Source: Bacteroidota bacterium | Lineage (GTDB): Bacteria > Bacteroidota > Bacteroidia > Bacteroidales > JAAAOM01 | Reading direction: 5' to 3' | DNA length: 55,513 nucleotides | NCBI GenBank assembly: GCA_009908855.1 | Contig: JAAAOM010000029.1 | Location: forward strand, 1-55,513 | Shown: positions 50,401 through 55,513 of the stretch, piece after piece | Position numbering within the stretch: position 1 is the stretch's first letter | Layout: the number at the start of each line of letters is the position of its first letter | Program-made: the position numbers and the translations under genes | Notes under the pieces: generated by a model | What the model saw: the letters and a program-made list of their open reading frames with translations, nothing else | The model's database searches: none | What the model was told of the DNA's origin: nothing

Positions 50401-50592
50401 ACCAAAGACAAAAAAGATATTTCATTTTCAGTTTCTGCTTTTATATTGTCTTACACCGCTTTCAATGAGGTAAGAGACAGATGGGGAGAAGGAACCGGAA
50501 CAACAAAAGAAGATTTTGCAAAAAACAATGTTCTGTTCATTGAAAATAATAAGGATTACCTGATTAGAATATTTAAAAACCTGGAGAAATGA
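47479..50592 (+). CDS. Type III-like R-M helicase-nuclease (Res)
   Basis: The ATG at 47479 (MQLSKQLILFRYILG) gives 1037 residues; the frame upstream of it is repeat sequence. The SF2 helicase motifs are Walker A ATGSGKT (144-150), motif II DEGH (246-249), and a later EGWNSWRVSSMG plus QLFGRGVRLKG, which are motifs V and VI. Near the C-terminus, PDF with Asp923 and LDPKG with Asp940 and Lys942 match a PD-(D/E)XK endonuclease site. This is the Res subunit arrangement: ATP-driven translocation and cleavage after interaction with Mod. It is complete as far as can be seen. Confidence 0.9.
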   Translation: MQLSKQLILFRYILGQFGYDTFEELRDDFNNKETGTSSTGHTFFAATIMSNPNKKVEDNLIQLYDEAIQGYEKKLRENRAEPFFSFKYYQWFSLLFTEYFFDLYSNQKETLIQQLNVLLERETDFKNIETFTKNDLKKLAYWMATGSGKTLIMHCNYWQATKYFKNDWENIILITPNEGLSRQHYESFTESGIDAKLYSGSEESLKTKEGEVLILEITKLVKDKEGEGISVDVDYFSESKNLVFIDEGHKGSKSEEQTWKNLRQHLTRGDGSFTFEYSATFGQVITDKNKFLFNEYAKSIIFDYSYRHFYTDGYGKDFSVFNLDATNEYSEEQNSLLLTGSLLGYYEQLVLFEQFQDELRQYNIEKPLWVFVGSRVISSNGSLTQGDKQNISDVTRIVNFFKFILSSPQKLQQQINKILSEQSDLRDKDGDDIFKPRFQYLKDNKPVAEEILNKVFNGIGSLEAFQVKQADGEIALKTKTSDNYFAVINIGDVPKYAKTLEADTKGELSIQDDNFTKSLFQAISETNSTINILIGSKKFIEGWNSWRVSSMGLMNMGKSEGAQIIQLFGRGVRLKGKNFSLKREEANAPYFIRALQNISIMGLNASYMNRFLVEIENEVPEYTEYPIEIKLNNEEKWNGQIMTFRKQKDKNFKEEIVELEYNSQIAKRVTIDLRNKVSIAAGGFNSQVAEDSEPYFENFLKQFINFIDLEALVLEANRYKLIKGYSNLIIKATVIQQLITDGNFNLYSHKEQFGLNEAISGKVHAVAVSLVKDYINKFYTDKEKEFLSKYLTYDLLDHETHAEMFPASQKMIVKVPKKHEVFIKELEKSVKEMYESDTKTLPSIHFDKHLYSPIASIADGKKYKEIKTVPTRLNEGERDFLKHLREFVKEKNDLFEGKELFVLRNLSVKGIGFFMESSSFYPDFILWVVNKNKQYIYFLDPKGVFLVDNHFNNPKILWCKESAPELGQKIQQELTKDKKDISFSVSAFILSYTAFNEVRDRWGEGTGTTKEDFAKNNVLFIENNKDYLIRIFKNLEK

Positions 50593-50906
50593 TAGCCACG
50601 GCTTCGCATCCATACACAACTTGTCCCGAACTCTTTTTTTCGGGATTGCCAAGTCGCTCAAGAAGCCAGCGCACCTACCAAAACATGTCAAAGAGTATGG
50701 CTGCCCAAACACACGCAATCACTGCCCCAATTATGACACAACCATCACGATTCCGTGAATGAACGCATTTCCAATTTTTCTGTCCTTCATTTTCCTGTTG
50801 TATAACATCAAAGGGGTAACTCGTTTTTCCGGATAGCTATTTCAATGTGAGATTATTCTCATTATATTTGTATTAAGAATATTCTCATAATAACTGAAAT
50901 TTTATT
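50593..50906. other. Gene-free spacer with a hairpin and a promoter
   Basis: No gene is supported here. The first part (about 50595-50760) is noticeably richer in G+C than the island. It holds a perfect 7-bp hairpin (TCCCGAA / TTCGGGA, 50624-50630 and 50639-50645) with no T-run after it. The last 60 bases form the promoter and operators of the next cluster. Confidence 0.5.
50848..50887 (+). promoter_or_regulatory. Promoter bracketed by two palindromic operators
   Basis: TGAGATTATTCTCA (50848-50861) and TAAGAATATTCTCA (50874-50887) are two near-identical 14-base palindromes with the ideal form TGAGAAT-ATTCTCA and centres 26 bases apart. Between them lies TATATTTG (50863-50870), an exact TAnnTTTG -7 box, 37 bases before the DUF134 ATG. 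A regulator bound to either site would cover the promoter. Confidence 0.65.
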
Positions 50907-51320
50907 ATGCCCAGACGCAGAAGACTCAGGAAAATAGTTGCTCCGCCAAATTTTACAGGATACAAACCTTATGGAGTAAATCATGAAAAGCAGGAATCGG
51001 TGGAACTCTTATATGAAGAGTATGAAGCTATTAAACTAACGGATTATGATTTGCTAAATCATAAAGAGGCGGCAGATTTAATGGGAATCTCAAGACCTAC
51101 CTTTGCGCGTATATACGAAAGTGCCCGCCGAAAAATAGCCGCTGCACTGGTCGAAACTAAAGAAATAAAGGCTGTGTATGGCAATGCACTGCTGGATAAA
51201 AACTGGATACTATGTAATAATTGCCATGCAAGATTTACCATACCAAAAAAAATGCACCATAACGCGTGCCCCTTGTGCACATCAGATAACCTGGAGCTAC
51301 TAAATTACCAAAAAACATAA
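50907..51320 (+). CDS. DUF134 family DNA-binding protein
   Basis: The 137 residues start with the family's basic MPRRRRLRKIVAPPNFTGYKP. Then comes a sigma-like helix-turn-helix (about 40-80, EYEAIKLTDYDLLNHKEAAD then MGISRPTFARIYESARRKIA). A C-terminal four-Cys zinc ribbon follows (CNNCHARF ... CPLC). DUF134 proteins often sit next to NifX-like genes, as here. It is a good candidate to bind the two palindromes in its own promoter. The next gene starts 3 bases later. Confidence 0.88.
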   Translation: MPRRRRLRKIVAPPNFTGYKPYGVNHEKQESVELLYEEYEAIKLTDYDLLNHKEAADLMGISRPTFARIYESARRKIAAALVETKEIKAVYGNALLDKNWILCNNCHARFTIPKKMHHNACPLCTSDNLELLNYQKT

Positions 51321-51323
51321 ATT

Positions 51324-51638
51324 ATGAAGATTGCTATTACTTCATCCAATAACAATGTATCAGCACGGTTTGACAAAAGATTCGGTCGTGCTGAGTGGAT
51401 TTGTTTATACAACGACGAAACACGTCAAATTGAATTTATGAAAAACCGGCATACCAACCTGAATAATGGTGCAGGAACCAAAACGGCTGAAAAAATGATT
51501 TCACTTCAGGTAGACCGGATCATTTCAGGTGATTTTGGTCCGAAAGCAAAAAACTTACTGGATAAATTTGAAATTCAGGTTGTGGTGGTGCGCGAAAATA
51601 ACCTTACTGTTGAAGATATCATACAACGTATCAAATAA
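51324..51638 (+). CDS. NifX/NifB-type dinitrogenase Fe-Mo cofactor-like protein 1
   Basis: The 104 residues match the small NifX/NafY fold that binds Fe-S or molybdenum-containing cofactors: IAITSSNNNVSARFDKRFGR at the start, GAGTKTAEKMISLQVDRIIS and GDFGPKAKNLLDKFEIQVV. No nitrogenase gene is present, so this is one of the widespread stand-alone members linked to other metalloclusters. It is cotranscribed with DUF134 and followed by a second copy 31 bases on. Confidence 0.88.
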   Translation: MKIAITSSNNNVSARFDKRFGRAEWICLYNDETRQIEFMKNRHTNLNNGAGTKTAEKMISLQVDRIISGDFGPKAKNLLDKFEIQVVVVRENNLTVEDIIQRIK

Positions 51639-51669
51639 TTAATATTGAATTACTTAATAAATAAAAAAC

Positions 51670-52011
51670 ATGCTGAAGAAAATTGCTATTCCTGTGAATG
51701 AACTCGATGAGTTAGACGCACACTTTGGCCATTGCAAAAAATTTGCCGTGCTCGAATGTTATGAAGGTACGATTACAAATGAAGAAGCCATTGTACCGCC
51801 ACCTCACGAACCCGGATTATTACCCAAATGGCTGGCTGAACAGGGAGTAACAGATATTCTGGCCGGTGGTATCGGTCAAAAAGCCATAGCGCTATTTAAA
51901 CATTATGGAATTAATGTGTTTGCAGGCGCGCCCTACATGTCTTCAAAACAGTTGACCGAAGGTTTTTTAAATGGTGCGCTCAATTTCCGGGAGAATTATT
52001 GTGATCATTAA
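51670..52011 (+). CDS. NifX/NifB-type dinitrogenase Fe-Mo cofactor-like protein 2
   Basis: The 113 residues have the same fold as the preceding protein but a different metal face: IPVNELDELDAHFGHCKKFA (His and Cys suited to metal binding), GVTDILAGGIGQKAIALFKHYGINV and LNFRENYCDH at the end. Having two divergent paralogues in tandem suggests separate carrier and delivery roles for a cofactor; this is inference. Confidence 0.87.
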   Translation: MLKKIAIPVNELDELDAHFGHCKKFAVLECYEGTITNEEAIVPPPHEPGLLPKWLAEQGVTDILAGGIGQKAIALFKHYGINVFAGAPYMSSKQLTEGFLNGALNFRENYCDH

Positions 52012-52032
52012 TTTTATGAATATCTGAATGAT

Positions 52033-52353
52033 ATGAAATCTGATTGTTATTTATGTCATATTAAAACCATGTACCATTCAAATACTACTTGTATGGTGCC
52101 TAAAGCTCCTGTTATTAATGATGTTACCTTGCGTGATGCATACCATGTTGGGATAAGCGAAGTTGCAAATGTTATTTCCAATGGTTTTAATACCCCTTCT
52201 ACCATTCTTGAACATGGGTCGGAAATATTCCTACAGAGATTTGATCAGGCCGACCTAATTATAGCAAAATGTGATTCAACCAGTGAATTATTAAATGCAC
52301 CAATAAACGAACTGGTTGTCATGTCATATAATATATATCATCATGGCTTATAA
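52033..52353 (+). pseudogene. DUF89/ARMT1-like remnant with an internal deletion
   Basis: The 106-residue frame has the DUF89 N-terminal end (MKSDCYLCHIKT, with the C-x-x-C pair) joined to a much later family segment: APVINDVTLRDAYHVGISEV, then NGFNTPSTILEHGSEIFLQR and ADLIIAK. In intact DUF89 metal-dependent phosphatases (about 280 residues) more than 100 residues lie between these, and the catalytic Asp/Asn part follows. It therefore looks like an in-frame internal deletion with the C-terminus lost. It overlaps the next gene by 11 bases, so it is still translated in the operon or serves as a leader. It could be functional as a short protein, but this is unlikely. Confidence 0.6.
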
Positions 52354-53242
52354 AATTGCGGTTGCCTCCGGTAAAGGAGGAACAGGCAAAACTTCCGTAT
52401 CTGTTAATCTGTATCATTACCTGGCTCAACAGGTGAGTGAAAAGGTACAGTTGGTTGATTGCGATGTGGAAGAACCGGATGACATCCTTTTTTTTAAGGA
52501 GGCGCAAAAAGAACATGAAGAGAATTTTTACCAGCTTATCCCTGAAATTGATACGGGAAAATGTACCTTTTGCTCTAAATGCGCAGAATATTGCGAATTC
52601 AACGCCATTGTGATTTTACCGCCTGCCGGATTTGCAGAGGTCAACAAGCGTTTGTGCCATTCATGCGGAGCCTGTTTGGTTGCCTGCCCGGAGGAAGCCA
52701 TACATGAAAAAAAGGAGGCCATTGGAACTATTTCATGTTTTCGTACCGCAATAGGAAATGGCATTGTTGAAGGGAAACTAAAAATTGGTTCAGCCATGCA
52801 ATCCATGCTGGTTAAAGCGGCTAAAAAATCAATATCGCAGCAAAATGACCTGGTTATCTATGACGCACCCCCCGGAACCAGTTGTACGGTAGTACAAACA
52901 GTTAGCGATGTCGATTATGTGATTCTTGTCACCGAACCCACGCTGTTTGGATTGCACGACCTTAAAATAATGGTGGATTTAGTGCAGGAATTAAAAAAAC
53001 CTTATGGCGTAGTGATCAATAAAACAGGGTTTGGCTGTACATTGATACATAACTACCTGGCAACTGAAAACATTGAATTACTGGGAGAAATACCGTTTCT
53101 GAAAGAATATGCATCAAATTATGCCAATGGTGAATTATTCAATCACATTCCCCATGCCATTGAAAACAGTTTTCAGGCATTCATAACCAATATTGACCGT
53201 AAAATACTTCAATATGAAGGAGATAACTATTTTAAGTGGTAA
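52343..53242 (+). CDS. MinD/Mrp-superfamily ATPase with inserted 2[4Fe-4S] ferredoxin, copy 1
   Basis: The ATG at 52343 (MAYKIAVASGKGGTGKTS) gives 299 residues; the ORF extends upstream but that part is the previous gene. Deviant Walker A KGGTGKT is at about 11-17. The two 4Fe-4S motifs CTFCSKCAEYC and CHSCGACLVACP lie near 75-120. The switch/Walker B part is DAPPGTSCTVVQTVSDVDYV. Family members bind Fe-S clusters and hydrolyse ATP, and are placed with NifX and DUF134 genes, but their client is unknown. It overlaps the second copy by 29 bases. Confidence 0.88.
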   Translation: MAYKIAVASGKGGTGKTSVSVNLYHYLAQQVSEKVQLVDCDVEEPDDILFFKEAQKEHEENFYQLIPEIDTGKCTFCSKCAEYCEFNAIVILPPAGFAEVNKRLCHSCGACLVACPEEAIHEKKEAIGTISCFRTAIGNGIVEGKLKIGSAMQSMLVKAAKKSISQQNDLVIYDAPPGTSCTVVQTVSDVDYVILVTEPTLFGLHDLKIMVDLVQELKKPYGVVINKTGFGCTLIHNYLATENIELLGEIPFLKEYASNYANGELFNHIPHAIENSFQAFITNIDRKILQYEGDNYFKW

Positions 53243-54080
53243 GGGAGGAACCGGTAAAACAAGTATTACGGCCGCCCTGGCATCAATCGCCAATAATGAG
53301 GTGTATTGCGATAATGATGTGGATGCGTCTGACCTGCATTTGATCTTCCATCCCGATATTCAGGAAACACACACCTTTACCAGCGGTTGGAAAATGACCA
53401 TTGAACCGGAGAAATGCACAGAATGCAATATATGTATCGACTATTGCCGGTTTGACGCTATACATAAAAATGCCACAGAGAACCTGGAGATCAATCATTT
53501 TCAGTGCGAAGGTTGTCGTTTATGTGAACGAATCTGCCCTGTTCAGGCAATCTATTCCTTTGAGAATAGTAACCATTGCTGGTATGTATCCGCCTCCCGG
53601 TTTGGAAATCTGGTGCATGCCTGTATGGAACCGGGTGAAGAAAACTCGGGCAAGTTGGTAACACAGTTACGTAAAAGAGGTCGTGAACTTGCCATGGAAA
53701 AACAGGCTCGTGTTATTATTAATGATGGCCCTCCGGGGATAGGTTGTGCAAGTATTTCGTCCCTGGCCGGTACAGATTGTGTTCTGATTGTTACAGAGTC
53801 CTCGATAAGCGGACTTCATGATGTGCAACGATTAATTGAACTGGTACAGTCCTTTCATATTGAGATGTATGTCATCATCAATAAATATGATCTGAACAAC
53901 GAAATGGCTCTGGCAATAGAAAAATATCTGGAATCGATAAATATACCGGTTATTGCTCGTCTGCCTTTTATGAAGGATATGGTGGCTGCTATAAATGAAG
54001 GTAAATCAATTATTGAATACAAACCCGAATCATCAATTACCAAAACGATGCAGGATATATGGGAAGTGATACGGTCGTAA
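53214..54080 (+). CDS. MinD/Mrp-superfamily ATPase with inserted 2[4Fe-4S] ferredoxin, copy 2
   Basis: The ATG at 53214 (MKEITILSGKGGTGKTS) gives 288 residues. It has the same layout as copy 1 with KGGTGKT, CTECNICIDYC, CEGCRLCERICP and NDGPPGIGCASISS. The two copies are divergent paralogues that probably form a heterodimer, as paired ATPases of this type usually occur together. The sequence context suggests ATP-driven electron or cluster delivery, perhaps to a metalloenzyme elsewhere in the genome; that is inference. Confidence 0.88.
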   Translation: MKEITILSGKGGTGKTSITAALASIANNEVYCDNDVDASDLHLIFHPDIQETHTFTSGWKMTIEPEKCTECNICIDYCRFDAIHKNATENLEINHFQCEGCRLCERICPVQAIYSFENSNHCWYVSASRFGNLVHACMEPGEENSGKLVTQLRKRGRELAMEKQARVIINDGPPGIGCASISSLAGTDCVLIVTESSISGLHDVQRLIELVQSFHIEMYVIINKYDLNNEMALAIEKYLESINIPVIARLPFMKDMVAAINEGKSIIEYKPESSITKTMQDIWEVIRS

Positions 54081-54138
54081 GAAATGAAATAAACATAATC
54101 GTCTGAAGTTCAATGTGGAATCTAAAAAATATTATCTA

Positions 54139-54864
54139 ATGTCAGGAAAGATCAATAAATCCAAACTCAATTTAACCATCGATATGATCATGTTTGTGGT
54201 ATTGATGGGTATCGCCGGTATCGGATTTCTCATGAAATATGTACTCATCCCCGGATTTAAACGCAATGAAGTGTATGGTCGTAATGTTGACCTTTATTTC
54301 CGGGGATTAGACCGTCATCAGTGGGGAAGCATACATCTAATTCTTAGTTTTATACTGCTATTTCTGATACTCCTGCATATTGTATTTCATTGGAAACAGA
54401 TTGTAAGAATATTCAAGGGTATGATCAGTAATAAAATATGGCGTGTTATTCTCATCTCGCTTTTGGTGGTTATAACCCTGGTAATTAGCGTACTGCCGTT
54501 GTTTCTTAATCCGGAAGTAAAGCCGGATGAACCATATCATTTATATCATAACGAAACAGGTACTCATAACACCAATGATAACGATTATCATAAAATACAG
54601 GCTGCAGGAACGGCGAAGATTTCGGCTCAAAACAAATCTGATAAAGTCAGGCATAGCCACACCAAATCCGAAATTGAGGTATATGGCTACATGACGCTTA
54701 ACGAACTGGCCGTGAAATATGATATACCCGCTGAGAAACTGGCCCAATCAATCGATGTACCCATTGAATTTACCAACGAAAGGCTGGGCAGGCTCAGAAG
54801 AACGTACAATTTCCAAATGAATGATTTGAGAAGATACATAGAATCAAACATTGAAAGCGAATGA
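54139..54864 (+). CDS. DUF4405 cytochrome-b-like membrane protein
   Basis: The ATG at 54139 (MSGKINKSKLNLTID) is preferred to a GTG eight codons upstream and gives 241 residues. Three or four hydrophobic helices come first. The second pair contains HQWGSIHLILSFILLFLILL then HIVFHWKQI, where the spaced His residues suit two hemes, as in DUF4405 and cytochrome b-type proteins. A polar His-rich linker follows, then a C-terminal soluble module (TLNELAVKYDIPAEKLAQSI ... ERLGRLRRTY). It may link the Fe-S ATPases to the quinone pool; this is inference. It overlaps the next gene by 4 bases. Confidence 0.78.
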   Translation: MSGKINKSKLNLTIDMIMFVVLMGIAGIGFLMKYVLIPGFKRNEVYGRNVDLYFRGLDRHQWGSIHLILSFILLFLILLHIVFHWKQIVRIFKGMISNKIWRVILISLLVVITLVISVLPLFLNPEVKPDEPYHLYHNETGTHNTNDNDYHKIQAAGTAKISAQNKSDKVRHSHTKSEIEVYGYMTLNELAVKYDIPAEKLAQSIDVPIEFTNERLGRLRRTYNFQMNDLRRYIESNIESE

Positions 54865-55280
54865 TTTCCGATAAAATACAACTCAGGCCACGCTATAATG
54901 AGGTTGACCAGATGGGCTATGTATACCATGCCAATTATGTGACCTACTGTCACCAGGCACGTACTGAATTGCTAAGAAAATATGGGATTAACGATCGCGT
55001 TTTGGAAGAGAATAACATTATGCTTCCTGTTATAAATTTCAATATTCAGTACAAATATCCGGTCTATTACGATGAGTTACTAACCATTCAAACAACCATA
55101 TATAAAATGCCATTGGTGCGTTTTGAATTTGAGTTTGAAATGACCAATGAAACCGGTAAATTGGTTTGCCGGGCCGATTCCACCACTGTATTTGTTGATC
55201 GGGTATCACGGTATCCCGGAACTGCGCCCGAATGGGTTGAGAACAAACTCCAAAATTATTTTAAACAAACGACCGAATGA
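54861..55280 (+). CDS. Hot-dog acyl-CoA thioesterase (YbgC/4HBT-like)
   Basis: The 139 residues have the 4-hydroxybenzoyl-CoA thioesterase-type signature: YNEVDQMGYVYHANYVTY, with the probable catalytic Asp16 and His23. A central beta hot-dog core follows (VINFNIQYKYPVYYDELLTI). It hydrolyses acyl-CoA esters in the cytoplasm; the substrate is unknown. Its ATG overlaps the DUF4405 stop (ATGA), so it is cotranscribed. It has no obvious functional tie to the Fe-S genes. A hairpin terminator lies 134 bases downstream. Confidence 0.88.
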   Translation: MISDKIQLRPRYNEVDQMGYVYHANYVTYCHQARTELLRKYGINDRVLEENNIMLPVINFNIQYKYPVYYDELLTIQTTIYKMPLVRFEFEFEMTNETGKLVCRADSTTVFVDRVSRYPGTAPEWVENKLQNYFKQTTE

Positions 55281-55413
55281 TCGATTTTAGAACTAATGTA
55301 TAAAACATAACGAGTAAAAAATTTTGAATATCCGCAATCATACATAAAATTATTACGGAAAAAATGGGTTGGATGTTTAATGGTTTATTGAATTAAACAA
55401 TGCCATTATAAAC

Positions 55414-55445
55414 ATAAGGTTGAGATTTTATGTTCTCAACCTTAT
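55414..55445 (+). terminator. Hairpin terminator after the thioesterase cluster
   Basis: An 11-bp stem, ATAAGGTTGAG (55414-55424) with CTCAACCTTAT (55435-55445) and a 10-base loop, lies 134 bases after the thioesterase stop. The T-run is weak (TTCTAC). The stretch 55446 to the window end shows no gene. Confidence 0.6.
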
Positions 55446-55513
55446 TTCTACTTTGTATGAAATACATTCATCCGCAAATTAAAACCTGCAATACCGTCGT
55501 TCACGAATATTCG

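Noticed and set aside
50624..50645. Rho-independent terminator after Res
   Set aside because: The 7-bp hairpin is perfect but has no T-run on either side, so it is described only as a hairpin.
51324..52011. Nitrogen-fixation locus
   Set aside because: The NifX-like proteins are the stand-alone type found with DUF134 and ferredoxin-ATPases; no nifHDK, nifE or nifN is present.

Overview
The window looks like chromosomal DNA of a Bacteroidota bacterium, probably an anaerobic or facultative member of the Marinilabiliales or a nearby order. The grounds are A+T-rich DNA with A-rich leader regions instead of strong Shine-Dalgarno sites, several TAnnTTTG-type -7 boxes, a Bacteroidota-style rnf operon headed by an RseC-like gene, SiaC/DUF1987, DUF4389/DUF4870 proteins and TonB-system genes. 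This placement is inferred from family content; no rRNA or tRNA gene was seen.

Layout. 147-2138 is gyrB (minus). 2139-5095 is a decayed zone with the C-terminal end of a TonB-dependent receptor, an oligopeptidase B that lost its propeller, a TonB-C-like fragment with a His/Met-rich tail, and repeat debris. 5096-10516 is a complete rnfBCDGEA ion-pump operon with a leading RseC-like gene (minus). 10611-14730 holds DUF3108, an AI-2E-family permease, a SiaC-like protein, a small HD hydrolase and tsaD. 14835-21409 has a TamB-like protein followed by exbB-exbD-tonB. 21553-31224 is a sugar-catabolic operon (minus): DeoR-type regulator, split transketolase, periplasmic binding protein, DUF2291 protein, ABC ATPase, permease, FGGY kinase and a fucose-isomerase-like protein. 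Two matching pairs of tandem 10-bp repeats lie in front of the regulator and in front of the transketolase genes. glyA, a membrane/protease trio (DUF4389, DUF4870, M48), a secreted metallophosphatase, tiny membrane ORFs, a DksA-like protein, a histidine-kinase stump, an acyl-activating/ACP/acyltransferase fusion, two exporters and a DoxX-like protein fill 31394-43438.

43593-50592 is a restriction-modification island: a small HTH protein, a 1042-residue type III-like methyltransferase and a 1037-residue helicase-nuclease, with a GxxExxY nuclease-family gene between them. Three copies of one CGCAAAG-rich palindromic repeat occur here: one in frame inside the methyltransferase gene and two as direct repeats on either side of the GxxExxY gene. 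The methyltransferase catalytic segment just after the in-frame repeat is markedly more A+T-rich than its flanks. 50907-55280 is a metal/Fe-S handling cluster (DUF134 regulator, two NifX-like proteins, a DUF89 remnant, two ferredoxin-MinD ATPases, a DUF4405 cytochrome-like membrane protein, a hot-dog thioesterase). It starts behind a promoter bracketed by two near-identical palindromes.

The most promising leads are the repeat/GxxExxY cassette in the R-M locus, the sugar operon with its tandem operators, and the palindrome-controlled ferredoxin-ATPase cluster.
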